From positions 1 through 54,525 of the forward strand of contig NZ_JYON01000035.1 of assembly GCF_000952155.1 (NCBI RefSeq): DNA of 54,525 bases. The letters are read 5' to 3'. How positions within the stretch are numbered: position 1 is the first letter of the stretch; the number at the start of each line of letters is the position of its first letter. The DNA comes from Aliterella atlantica CENA595. GTDB lineage: Bacteria; Cyanobacteriota; Cyanobacteriia; Cyanobacteriales; Chroococcidiopsidaceae. A model generated the notes under the pieces. It had not been told where the DNA came from and searched no databases. It saw nothing but the letters and a program-made list of their open reading frames with translations. Positions 15,805-24,515 of the stretch are shown here, one piece after another. The translations under genes and the position numbers were made by a program.

Positions 15805-18800
15805 TTACACAGCTAACGCTCCTGCAACAGCCGAACAGAAGGCAGAAACGATCGCCGTTCCAGCTAACCACCAAGCTGCGGTAGCTGCGGCTTTCTTAGT
15901 CTCTTCAGCTTGCTTTTGGGCTTGACGCTTCACTTCATCCAAACGTCTTTGAGCTTCATGCTGGATGCGTTCTGCACGTTGCAATACACTATTACGCGCT
16001 CCCTCAATTTGGTCGATAATCCGATTAGCATCAGCTTCAGAAATATCCTCGCGGGAACTCATCACCGCAACCAAAGTATTGCGGTCAAACGAACCCAAGC
16101 GATCGCGAATTGCATCAAATCCTGCTTGCGGATCGTCAAACAACTGCCGAACATCGCGTTTGATGCCATCGTAGTTAAGTTCGGGGCGATCTAACGAATT
16201 TAGGTAGTTGCGGATTCTCGCAAAAATGCCGTCAACAACGTCTTGAATCCGGCGCTGAATTGCCCGTACTTGTTCGACAAATTGTTCGCGCACAGAAATA
16301 AGTCGATCGACAATCCGACTAGCTTCTTCCTCAGACATATCGCCCCGCGCTTGCAATACAGTAATCATTGTCTCGCGGTCAATATGCGCCAATCTGTCGC
16401 TCAAACTTTCTACCCCAGCACGCGGATCGTTGAGTAGCAATTGTAAGTCGCGCTTAATGCCTTCAGGGTTCAATTCATCTTTGCCAGTATTACGCAAGTA
16501 ATCTTCTAAATTAGCTTGGAAATTCTGCACCCTAGCTTGAGTTCTCGAAGCTAAACGTCTGGGCGAACGGATGATATTGCGAATCGAGCCTTGTACTTGA
16601 TCGATAACTTGATTTACTTGCTCTTCGCTCAAATCTCGGCGTTGACTGAGCAATTGCACCAGGGTATCTCGATCTACGTGCGACAAGCGTCTTCTTAATG
16701 CCAAAGCACCTTCTTGGGGATTTTCAAATAGTCGGGCAAAGTCGCGCTGAATGCCTTCTGGGTTTAATTCGTCTTTGCCAGTATTACGCAAGTAGTCGGC
16801 GATTGTTGTAGTTACAGAATCGTATTGCTCTTTGGCTTTACCTGCAACAATTTGGGGTGCGTGGCGCACGTTATTCCAAGCTGAGTCTACTTGATCTAGG
16901 ACTTGGTTAATTTGTGCTTCGCTCAAGTCTTGACGTTGATTTAATAGCTGTACTAGCGTATCTCTGTCAAAACGCGACAATCTAGCGGCGATCGCACCTG
17001 CTCCGGCTTGCGGATCGTCAAGCAAAGTTCTTAAGTCAGATTTAATCGCTTCAGGATTGAGTTCATCTTTACCTGTGTTACGCAGATAAGATTCTAAGTT
17101 CAACCACAAAGATTCAGCTTGAATTCTCGCTTGCTCGGCAACATTGTGCGATTCTAGCAATACGCGATCGCGCTCTTGTTCTAGCAAGTTCAAAATTGTC
17201 TCGGCTTCTTCTGGCACGATATCGTTGCGCTGTAGCAATACTTGACGCATTGACTCTCGATCTAACGCTGCTAATCGAATGCTCAAGGTTTCGTGGTTTG
17301 CTTCGCTATCTTCCAATAGCGGCTTAAAGTTGCGCTCGATGCCTTCTTCTGTCAACTCTGACTTACTTGTAACTAGCAAGTAGCTTTCTACTGCGCGTTG
17401 CAAGTCTTGGGTTGCTTCTCTTTCTTCCTGCGCTCTAACTGTCGTTAGTACGTCATTGCGGATCAGTTCCAAGCGATCGGCAATACTAGCAATTTGGGAT
17501 TGAGTAAGAATCCCTCTTTGCTGCAACAATTGCACGAAATCGTTGCGCGAAATTTGCTCTAACTGGCGGCGTACTGCTCCAGGATCGGCAGCCGGATCGT
17601 ACAATACATCGCGGAATTCTTCAGCAATTTTGTCTTGACTCATTTGCCAAGAATAAGTATTGAGCAAGTAGTTTTCTACATCTGCTCTAACTGTGCTGTA
17701 AGGCAAGTTAGGAGTTTTGATTCCTGTTTGAGTCGCAATTTTGTCTGCTTGGTCGGTTACTTTATCTTTAGCTGAAGACAGCGAACCCAAAATCTTTTCT
17801 ACATCCAAATCAGAAAGATCGGTGCGTCCCATCACCAATCCCATCAGAGTATTCATGCCTGTTTGCAAAGTCCGCTGAACTGGTCCTGGGCTAGCTTCAG
17901 CCGTTGCTCTTTGGTCGGCTTCTTTAGACGATCGCATCTCTTCCATCAGCCGATCTACTTTGGCATTGAGTTCGTCTGTTTTTGTTTGTCCTGGCGCGAC
18001 TGATTTGAGATAATCCATCAACTCGCCCATGCGATCGCTTTGGGGTGCTTGGCGACCTACTACTTGCTGCCAAACGCTTTCTAGCTGATCGACGATCCGA
18101 TTCATATCTTTTTTAGACAAGTCGGAGCGGCTGCTAACTAATTCGACAAATTTTTGTCTGTCAATATTCCGCAAATCTCCGCTAGCTGCAACTTCTCTTA
18201 GCTGCGGATCGTTGACTAACTTTTCAAATTCGCCGCGAATTTTGTTGATATCCAATTCTGGCGGACGCAACATTTGCAAGTAGTCTTCAACATTTTCCCG
18301 AATACTTGTCGGATCTACTGCCGAACCTAATTCGCGGCGTACGGCGGCGGCGGCGGCTTCTGCTGTAGCCACTACTTGGTTATTTACTGCTTTTGCACCT
18401 ATTGCTGCGGCTGCAGTTCCCATCAATGCTTGTACGCCAGAAGTTGCTGTATTGATTAAAGAACCAATCAGCGAACCGACACTACTTGAGCCTACCCAAA
18501 CCAAGAGCAAGAAATAAGTTGCCCAAATTACTAAACCAACGATCGCCCCAAGTCCTGAACTTTCAATCAAACTGAGTTTTACAGCCAAGAAACAAGCGAT
18601 CGCCAAAGCAATACTGACGCTAATTAAAGTTGCAAGTCCCAAAGCCGTACCAATTTTACGAATAGTACCGCCCAAACTACTTGCTTCGTCATCATGAGAA
18701 TTATCGCTATCCGAGTCTGAGCTACGCCCTAACAGAAAGGCTACACCAACGTTGGCTAATAGTAACTGTACGGCAAAGGCAAGTACAACTCCGGCGACTA

Positions 18801-18936
18801 AGGCAACAAAAAACTTTGGTCCTGAAAACAGAAGTGCTGCATCTTCTGGAGTATCAACTCCGTCTTGGACTGGAATTTGCGCTATCCAAAATAGCGTTTT
18901 ATACAGTCCCAGCGCGATCCCAATATTGTCAAACAT
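15805..18936 (-). CDS. Large membrane protein with ~98-residue tandem repeats
   Basis: 1043 residues, family not recognised. Three or four hydrophobic segments lie in the first ~190 residues (around 35-62, 92-118, 128-185), and one lies at the extreme C-terminus (about 1020-1043) after a KRQAQKQAEETKKAA charged helix. Between them is a series of ~98-residue helical repeats beginning near residues 212, 313 (degenerate), 415, 512, 610, 710, 808 and 907. Each has YLRNTGKDELNPEGI followed by a DP..G turn, then (D/S)RDTLVQLLxQRxDLSE and a DQ(V/L)E-type helix. Repeats at 610, 710 and 808 share an identical TGKDELNPE core. The C-terminal ~120 residues look coiled-coil. A hydrophobic-ended helical rod tethered to membrane is likely; function unknown. 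Confidence 0.85.
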   Translation of the reverse strand: MFDNIGIALGLYKTLFWIAQIPVQDGVDTPEDAALLFSGPKFFVALVAGVVLAFAVQLLLANVGVAFLLGRSSDSDSDNSHDDEASSLGGTIRKIGTALGLATLISVSIALAIACFLAVKLSLIESSGLGAIVGLVIWATYFLLLVWVGSSSVGSLIGSLINTATSGVQALMGTAAAAIGAKAVNNQVVATAEAAAAAVRRELGSAVDPTSIRENVEDYLQMLRPPELDINKIRGEFEKLVNDPQLREVAASGDLRNIDRQKFVELVSSRSDLSKKDMNRIVDQLESVWQQVVGRQAPQSDRMGELMDYLKSVAPGQTKTDELNAKVDRLMEEMRSSKEADQRATAEASPGPVQRTLQTGMNTLMGLVMGRTDLSDLDVEKILGSLSSAKDKVTDQADKIATQTGIKTPNLPYSTVRADVENYLLNTYSWQMSQDKIAEEFRDVLYDPAADPGAVRRQLEQISRNDFVQLLQQRGILTQSQIASIADRLELIRNDVLTTVRAQEEREATQDLQRAVESYLLVTSKSELTEEGIERNFKPLLEDSEANHETLSIRLAALDRESMRQVLLQRNDIVPEEAETILNLLEQERDRVLLESHNVAEQARIQAESLWLNLESYLRNTGKDELNPEAIKSDLRTLLDDPQAGAGAIAARLSRFDRDTLVQLLNQRQDLSEAQINQVLDQVDSAWNNVRHAPQIVAGKAKEQYDSVTTTIADYLRNTGKDELNPEGIQRDFARLFENPQEGALALRRRLSHVDRDTLVQLLSQRRDLSEEQVNQVIDQVQGSIRNIIRSPRRLASRTQARVQNFQANLEDYLRNTGKDELNPEGIKRDLQLLLNDPRAGVESLSDRLAHIDRETMITVLQARGDMSEEEASRIVDRLISVREQFVEQVRAIQRRIQDVVDGIFARIRNYLNSLDRPELNYDGIKRDVRQLFDDPQAGFDAIRDRLGSFDRNTLVAVMSSREDISEADANRIIDQIEGARNSVLQRAERIQHEAQRRLDEVKRQAQKQAEETKKAAATAAWWLAGTAIVSAFCSAVAGALAV

Positions 18937-19323
18937 GGTATATCCTTCGTCAAAGCTTAACTCGGCATTGATTATAAAGATCGTGTGAGGAACTTAAGTG
19001 TATCTCTTACAATACTCAACTATGAGGTCAGAATGGCTGCCGACAACAGTTTATAACATCCCCCCCAGGTTTGAAATATATATCTGTAGCGGGATGAGAG
19101 AGGAGTTTTGAGTTATTCGGTAGAGACGTAGCACTGCTACGTCTCCCTACAGACATTCGTATATCATTAATTGTCGCGTCTTACATTTCGACAAGTAAAT
19201 TTTTCCCTATCCAATGATAGAATTGTTTACAAAAAAACAGCGTTTAAATCATCCTTTAGACTTGGCTCTATTTTGTATCTACAGACAGAAAGCAGCAAAT
19301 AAATTGCTCGATACAGTAGAGAC
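18937..19323. other. Intergenic region with leader of the large membrane-protein gene and HLIP gene
   Basis: 387 nt between divergent genes. It holds the palindromic repeat at 19120-19150. Short frames here are shadows or too weak to support. No RNA gene was recognised. Confidence 0.5.
19120..19150. repeat. Dispersed palindrome GAGACGTAGCA..TGCTACGTCTC
   Basis: Near-perfect inverted repeat with 11-nt arms, flanked by GTA and CTAC. It closely matches the copy at 30087-30113 and is related to 3009-3037. It lies in the region upstream of both the HLIP gene and the large repeat-protein gene. Confidence 0.85.
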
Positions 19324-19557
19324 ATGGCACACAAATCTTCACAAATCAAAACTATGGAAAGCAAAACTACTACTACAAATATTCCACCAGTTGCAACTGC
19401 ATTTAACGGCAAAGATCGCAACGCTTTTCTATTCGGCTGGAATCCTCAAGCTGAACTTTGGAACGGACGTTTGGCGATGATCGGTTTCTTGGCTTATTTA
19501 CTTTGGGATTTGGCTGGTTACAGTGTAGTCCGCGATGTATTGCACTTAGTAGGCTAG
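19324..19557 (+). CDS. High-light-inducible (chlorophyll a/b-binding-like) protein
   Basis: 77-residue single-helix HLIP/SCP. The core AELWNGRLAMIGFLAYLLWDL carries the ExNGRxAMIGF chlorophyll-binding signature; a short hydrophilic N-terminus precedes it. HLIPs bind chlorophyll and carotenoid, dissipate excess energy and help photosystem II assembly in thylakoids; they are generally high-light and stress induced. The start at 19324 has a weak GAG ahead; an internal ATG at 19354 is possible and would give a 67-residue protein. No clear HLR1/RpaB direct repeat was found upstream. Confidence 0.92.
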   Translation: MAHKSSQIKTMESKTTTTNIPPVATAFNGKDRNAFLFGWNPQAELWNGRLAMIGFLAYLLWDLAGYSVVRDVLHLVG

Positions 19558-19666
19558 ATAATAGCTTGATAGAAAGTGCTGGGGCAATTAATAAGTCTCA
19601 CATAGCAATCAAATTGCTGCACTCGCAGATAGATTAGGAATTAAGCGCGATCGCTTGTTTGCTAAT

Positions 19667-20797
19667 TTAGCTGCGAGTTTGCGTTTCCAAGCCTGGTTGA
19701 GGTAACCTAAACCAGAATTGAGAACCACCGCCAGCGCGAGGACTGTAGCCAATTCTACCCCCCCAACGCTCTACAGTAATGCGGCAAAAGTATAGTCCTA
19801 ATCCAGCTTTCCCGACTTTGTTTCTACCTTGAGAAAACTTTTTAAATAAATTCTTGGACATCGCTGGCGGTACGCCAGGACCTTCATCATTGACAGAGAT
19901 TAAAGTAAAATCTCCTTCGTGCTGCAGATCGATAGTTACGGTAGAATTTACCGGACTGTGGCGATAAGCATTTTCTACTAAATTAGTCAAAACTCGATCT
20001 AAACGCGACTTCTCGCCGACAACTTTCCAATCTAGTTCCAGATTGATGTTTGGATCTAATCGCAAATCCATCTGGCTGGCGGTAAAAGTAGGCAATAATG
20101 TTTCTACTACTTCGCTAGCACAAGCAAGTGCATCGGGTGCTTGCTCTGGATCGAGTGTAAAAGCTTCTAGAGACTCTACTTCTGCCGAGAAAGCATTTAG
20201 AATGTCTCTAATCAGCATTTCCTGCTTAATAGCTTGCTTTTTCCCCATATCTAGGTATTCTATGCCTTTGGGGGTCAAGTTTTGAAAACTGAGTAGATCG
20301 AAACAACACTTAATTGCTGTTAGTTGTCCAGCTAAGTCGTGAACGATACAATGAATCAAAATCTCTTTTTTCTGAGATTCCTTCACTAATTTGTCGTAAT
20401 TTAGATTACTTTCTCGGCATTTTTGTAATAAAAATTGCTTTTCTTGGTAAGCGTCTTCAACTAAAGAAATTAGTAGTAACTTAGTATTGTTGAGGCGAAA
20501 TGCCGATGCTTCAAAATGATACTCGTTGCCTGACGGATCTGTTTCCGTCCACATATTTGATTTTAAAGGCTGAGTTTGACTGCTGTGCCAAAATTCTTCA
20601 GCATCAATAATAAAGTTATCCAAGAAGGGAAACTTTTCTCCTGGCAGCAAGTTATTTTGATTTGCTGCTGCTTCTGGGTAAAATTCGATCAACCAATCTG
20701 GTAAGGCTCCTACCATTCTAAAACAGCAGTCGCTAGTATATTCCATAACTGCTATATCTAGAGCAGCAAAAAGATTGGCTTCAATCGATTGCATCAT
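19667..20797 (-). CDS. Histidine kinase/HATPase protein, last gene of the small-GTPase operon
   Basis: 376 residues, soluble. The N-terminal ~130 residues look like a PAS-type sensor. An H box follows, IHCIVHDLAGQLTAI, with a candidate phospho-acceptor His in VHD; then HATPase_c with N box NLVENAYRHSP, DEGPGVP, FKKFSQG and GKAGLGLYFCRITVERWGG. ATP-binding residues look complete. The start overlaps the stop of the cyclase-like gene as ATGA (an in-frame second ATG follows at once), so translation is probably coupled. No response regulator is encoded in the operon, so the phosphate acceptor, if any, is elsewhere. Confidence 0.88.
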   Translation of the reverse strand: MMQSIEANLFAALDIAVMEYTSDCCFRMVGALPDWLIEFYPEAAANQNNLLPGEKFPFLDNFIIDAEEFWHSSQTQPLKSNMWTETDPSGNEYHFEASAFRLNNTKLLLISLVEDAYQEKQFLLQKCRESNLNYDKLVKESQKKEILIHCIVHDLAGQLTAIKCCFDLLSFQNLTPKGIEYLDMGKKQAIKQEMLIRDILNAFSAEVESLEAFTLDPEQAPDALACASEVVETLLPTFTASQMDLRLDPNINLELDWKVVGEKSRLDRVLTNLVENAYRHSPVNSTVTIDLQHEGDFTLISVNDEGPGVPPAMSKNLFKKFSQGRNKVGKAGLGLYFCRITVERWGGRIGYSPRAGGGSQFWFRLPQPGLETQTRS

Positions 20798-21816
20798 GAT
20801 CTTACCCTATAGGAATAAGTTGTTATTGGTGTGGTACTTCCTGGTTGTACGAGTGTTTTAGCCGAAAAATGTGTTTGTAAATCTTGAATGCGCTCGAATG
20901 TCGTTTCATCGATTAAAATTTCTTTAGGGCTAAATTGGTTTTCTAAGTGTACTAGCAAATCCACGCGATCGCCGATAGTACATAATGTTTTATTAAATTT
21001 GTTGCCAACTAAGCCTAAAGCGACTGTACCAGATGTAATCCCAACTGCAATTTCTAGCGCCAGTTCTGGCTGTCGCCTTTGATTTAACTCTTGGACAGAT
21101 TCCAGCATCAGGAATGCAGCTTTAAGAGCTTGAACGGGAGCATAGCCACTAGAAGGCAAAACACCGAATAAGCTGATTACAGTATCGCCCTTTATTTTAT
21201 CGATCATGCCAGCTTCATCAAGAATTTTTTGAACTATGGTAGATAGGTAAAGATTTAGTGTTTTAAATATTGTTGTGGGCAAATTAGACTTGCTATAAGC
21301 GGTAAATCCACAAATTTTTACCATCAAAATAGTAACGTCGCGCCACTCTCCGTCTTCGTCTATAGACAGCAACCCTTGAGCTAAGTATCCCTTTTCTTTG
21401 CCAAAGTACCGATCTAATACTTTAGCTTGCTCAGATCGGAGCAAGCTTAACTCGTTACCTTTTTGTTGTATCAAGTGGTGTTGCTTGCGCTCTAAGCTAG
21501 CATCGAGCAATACCACCCAGTCGCCTTCATCGCCAGCAAAGATGTGTACGTCAGCGCAAAATCCTTGCTTTCCAGACTCCATATCAGTGCAAGGCAAAAA
21601 TATAGGTGCATTATCTAAAGGCAAAAGTCCGGCTAGAAAAATTAAGCGATCGCTAGCATATTCTCCCGACTGTAAATTGTCGATGCCGTAAGCTGATAAT
21701 TTACCCCCCCACCCTAACAATCGCCCATCTTTAGCAACTAACAGGTAAGCTAGAGAACGTTCTTCAACAATCAAGTTACAGGCATAATCGAGAACGGGAG
21801 TGGGGATATTTTGCAT
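20794..21816 (-). CDS. Class III adenylate/guanylate cyclase-like protein, probably catalytically defective
   Basis: 340 residues. The N-terminal ~130 form a PAS-like region (LAYLLVAKDGRLLGWGG), then a short helix, then a class III cyclase homology domain (~155-320). Aligned by eye to active cyclases, the first metal-binding Asp (usual F.DIRGFT) is Lys in MVKICGFT; the second metal Asp is kept in DKIKGDTVISLFG together with the preceding Lys; the Asn and Arg of IGD.VNLA.RLE are Asp and His in IGDRVDLLVHLE. With three catalytic positions changed, nucleotide cyclisation is unlikely, and ligand sensing or partner binding is a better guess. It lies 6 nt after the GTPase gene and overlaps the kinase gene by 4 nt. 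Confidence 0.85.
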   Translation of the reverse strand: MQNIPTPVLDYACNLIVEERSLAYLLVAKDGRLLGWGGKLSAYGIDNLQSGEYASDRLIFLAGLLPLDNAPIFLPCTDMESGKQGFCADVHIFAGDEGDWVVLLDASLERKQHHLIQQKGNELSLLRSEQAKVLDRYFGKEKGYLAQGLLSIDEDGEWRDVTILMVKICGFTAYSKSNLPTTIFKTLNLYLSTIVQKILDEAGMIDKIKGDTVISLFGVLPSSGYAPVQALKAAFLMLESVQELNQRRQPELALEIAVGITSGTVALGLVGNKFNKTLCTIGDRVDLLVHLENQFSPKEILIDETTFERIQDLQTHFSAKTLVQPGSTTPITTYSYRVRS

Positions 21817-21822
21817 TTGGCG

Positions 21823-22320
21823 CTATTTTGCTAACATTTGCTCAGACAAATTTAAAAATGCTTTTTCTACACCTAATCCAGTTTTGGCACTACTTTTAAT
21901 TATTGTCCAGCCTTGTTCTATAAGTTCGTTTAAGGTTGTTTCTTCTATTTCCCAGTCTTCTGTAAGATCGAACTTATTTAAAACTAAGATAAATGGCACT
22001 TTGCCGATGGCTGTTTCTACTTTCTTTTGCAAGCACAAAGCTTTTTCTAAAGTATAGTTGCGCGTACCATCTACTACCAAAAGATAGCCAGATGCGCCTC
22101 GCAAATAAGACATTTGCACTTTTTGAAACTCATCCTCGCCGTGAATGTCCCATAAAATTAAGTTTAATTCTTGCTCGCCTACTTTGACTGATTTTTTATC
22201 AATCTTTACTCCTACAGTAGAGTGATATATATCTGAATATATACTTTTAACAAATCTTGCTACTAAGCTAGTTTTCCCAGTAGCAAATGCACCTATCATA
22301 CAAATTTTTTTTTGAATCAT
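21823..22320 (-). CDS. Rab/Ras-like small GTPase
   Basis: 165 residues, a minimal small-GTPase fold. G1 is GAFATGKTS (residues 10-18), G2 region HSTVGVKI, G3 DIHGE where Ras has DTAGQ, G4 NKFDL, G5 SSAKTG. The DxxGE form with His rather than Ala and Glu at the Gln position implies slow intrinsic hydrolysis. There is no C-terminal cysteine for prenylation, as expected in bacteria. It belongs among prokaryotic Ras-superfamily proteins of unknown function (the MglA/Rup-type group). The ATG overlaps the stop of the OmpA-family gene as ATGA, and the cyclase-like gene starts 6 nt after its stop. Confidence 0.93.
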   Translation of the reverse strand: MIQKKICMIGAFATGKTSLVARFVKSIYSDIYHSTVGVKIDKKSVKVGEQELNLILWDIHGEDEFQKVQMSYLRGASGYLLVVDGTRNYTLEKALCLQKKVETAIGKVPFILVLNKFDLTEDWEIEETTLNELIEQGWTIIKSSAKTGLGVEKAFLNLSEQMLAK

Positions 22321-24377
22321 CGGTCGGTTTTTTGATTAATGCTATCTGTTAAAAATACTTTGAAAGTAACGCTACGATTTATTTCTTCTCGTTCGCGATC
22401 GTCTGTCGTGGGTAGAGGTTGTTTTGCACCTACTCCTATAGCAGCGATTTCAAGATTATTCAACCCTTGAGATTTTAAGATATCTAAAACTGCATAAGCT
22501 CTTGTTTGGCTCAATAGCAAATTCTCCTTTTCAGAGCCGCTGTTGTTGGTATGTCCTATAACTTGGATATTTACATTTTTGTTATGTAAAGGTGCAGCAT
22601 CGTATAATTTATTAATTTCTCGAACCAAGGTGTGGATAATTTGCTCTTGGTTAGAAGCAATTTGGGTATCTCCTTCATCAAATTTTATTATCTGATTTTC
22701 TATTTTTGCTTTACTCAATTGCAACTGCTCAAAGTCTATTTGAATTAAGTCTTCATCGTTGTACTGAGTAACACCAGGAATAGTCTTTGCTACTCTTTGA
22801 GTATTGACAATCCACTGACGGTTAGCTGAACCCTTAGCAGATAGAATAGCATTTTTGTCTACTTGCAGATTAACAGTTTTTGGCGGCTGGAGTAATTGAT
22901 TTGCTCTTGCTTCAATCAAACTAGGTTCAAATGATAAATAAGGCTCCCAATGACTGACAACTGCTTTGGGGTTGAGTTTTTCGGCTTGTAAAATTATGTT
23001 GGGATCGGTAGCTAAAGGATCGCGCATTCCGATAAGCTGATATTTGCCACTGCGTTTTTCAAAATCAGTGACTACCATTCCAGGTTGCTCGTTTAATTTA
23101 TCAATAAAAGTTGCCCAGCGCTGCTTTTCTCGCCAAGCAATAAAGCCCCAAATACCTAATATTAATAAGATAGAACCAAAAATTATTGGGAGCAGAAGAG
23201 AACTTTTTTCTTTTTTAATTGCGTATTGAGATTGCAAACATTCTTGCAGGTAGTCGATAGTAGGCTCAAATGGTTGATTGTCGCCTTGAAATTCGGCAAG
23301 TTGAGTGCGAAAGTCGCTGTGGATTTTGGCGATCGCATCTTGAAAGTTTAATCTCAAATCTGTAGGCGCATTCCCCCTAATTACTCCTGCTAAAATTGCC
23401 TCATTACCTTCTTCGATCCAAATGGTTAGTTCGCCAAAACTGAGAGTTTGCAAAGCATCGCCATGAGGGACGTTAAAAGAGTCTTGAACGAAATCTTGAA
23501 TTGCCCTTAACATTGCCGAAACTAAGTCTGCATCTTGAGCGGCGACTGATTCAGCGACGATATGCTGCAATACCAATCCTGTTGTTTTGTGGATCAAAAA
23601 TACTTGCTCGACGCGATAAAGCAAAGTCCGCAGCAAAACAACTTCTGCAAAAGATTTGCCAGTTTGTTTGGCTTCTAGCCGCCATTTGAAGCTTTGCAAC
23701 GATAGGCTATGCTCTAAAGTTTGATTGAGAGATTGAACTAGAGTGCTAATTGCTAATTGAATAGATTTACGAATCGCTGGACCCATTACAGGGAAAATAG
23801 CATTAGCAATTATATTTACGTCTTTTTTTACCGAAATTTGCAGAGCTTCTTCAATCGTCGGTAACAGCGCGTTGGTAAGCCTTTCATGTCTTTGCAGCGA
23901 CAGCAGAATAATTGCTTCTGGTAATACTCGGCTCAAATCTTCGGCGTAGACTTTAGGATCGTCTAGTCGTTGCTGCAATTTGCCTAACTGTGTTTTTTCA
24001 GTATTAAAGAGCAAATTACGCAGTTCGGCTAATGCTACTTCAGTAGCGGATTCGTCGCTGGTATTTGGCGGTAGTGAATCGGGTTTTTGAGTGCTATCTG
24101 TTGGTGCTGGCGCGTCGCTAGCGGGATTTTGTTCGTTATTAAGTATTAATTGGCGCAACTCGGAAAGTGCTTGCTTCTCCTCCTCTGGTGCTGCTTCCTC
24201 TGGTTGTAATAAGTCCCGTAACTGAGCGATCGCTTCATCTTCACTGTTTTCGCTTGGTTGGGTAGAATCGCAATTGAGTAACAAATTGCGTAGTTGAGCG
24301 ATCGCTTCTGCATCTGTAGCATGATGGCGATCGTCATTTTGAGCATTGTCAGCAGGTAGGGAAGAATCCTTATTCAT
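22317..24377 (-). CDS. OmpA-family membrane protein of the small-GTPase operon
   Basis: 686 residues. The N-terminal ~145 are acidic and low-complexity, with four copies of a short motif (A(I/L)xxLR(N/D)LL, for example EAIAQLRNLL). Residues ~150-390 are helical and predicted cytoplasmic. One TM helix follows (LLLPIIFGSILLILGIWGFIAW, ~395-418), then an exported region with a BON-like segment, and a C-terminal OmpA domain (~560-675). The peptidoglycan-binding Asp of the usual GHTD is Asn (GHTNNSGS), while the later Arg in SQTRAYAV is kept. This could connect the cytoplasmic GTPase to the cell wall. Translationally coupled to the GTPase gene. Confidence 0.88.
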   Translation of the reverse strand: MNKDSSLPADNAQNDDRHHATDAEAIAQLRNLLLNCDSTQPSENSEDEAIAQLRDLLQPEEAAPEEEKQALSELRQLILNNEQNPASDAPAPTDSTQKPDSLPPNTSDESATEVALAELRNLLFNTEKTQLGKLQQRLDDPKVYAEDLSRVLPEAIILLSLQRHERLTNALLPTIEEALQISVKKDVNIIANAIFPVMGPAIRKSIQLAISTLVQSLNQTLEHSLSLQSFKWRLEAKQTGKSFAEVVLLRTLLYRVEQVFLIHKTTGLVLQHIVAESVAAQDADLVSAMLRAIQDFVQDSFNVPHGDALQTLSFGELTIWIEEGNEAILAGVIRGNAPTDLRLNFQDAIAKIHSDFRTQLAEFQGDNQPFEPTIDYLQECLQSQYAIKKEKSSLLLPIIFGSILLILGIWGFIAWREKQRWATFIDKLNEQPGMVVTDFEKRSGKYQLIGMRDPLATDPNIILQAEKLNPKAVVSHWEPYLSFEPSLIEARANQLLQPPKTVNLQVDKNAILSAKGSANRQWIVNTQRVAKTIPGVTQYNDEDLIQIDFEQLQLSKAKIENQIIKFDEGDTQIASNQEQIIHTLVREINKLYDAAPLHNKNVNIQVIGHTNNSGSEKENLLLSQTRAYAVLDILKSQGLNNLEIAAIGVGAKQPLPTTDDREREEINRSVTFKVFLTDSINQKTDR

Positions 24378-24458
24378 TGCTCAATTTCTAATTCCCGATT
24401 GAACTGCATAGCTAAGTTAATTGAGCGCTGGAATAATACTGTAGATGTAGGAAATTGT

Positions 24459-24486
24459 AAGCCCAGGCTAGTTTAGCACTGGGCTT
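24459..24486. promoter_or_regulatory. Intercistronic hairpin between the coiled-coil and OmpA-family genes
   Basis: Stem AAGCCCAG / CTGGGCTT with a 12-nt loop that itself contains GCTA..TAGC. On the minus strand it is not followed by a T run, so it is more likely an RNA processing or partial attenuation structure than a full terminator. It lies in the 138-nt gap that separates the first operon gene from the other four. Confidence 0.5.
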
Positions 24487-24515
24487 TAGTAACAAAAAAC
24501 AAGATTTATCCGAAT

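Noticed and set aside
19222..19245. Possible HLR1 (RpaB) site upstream of the HLIP gene (GTTTACAAA)
   Set aside because: Only one half-site matches; the second TTTACA-like half is at the wrong spacing.
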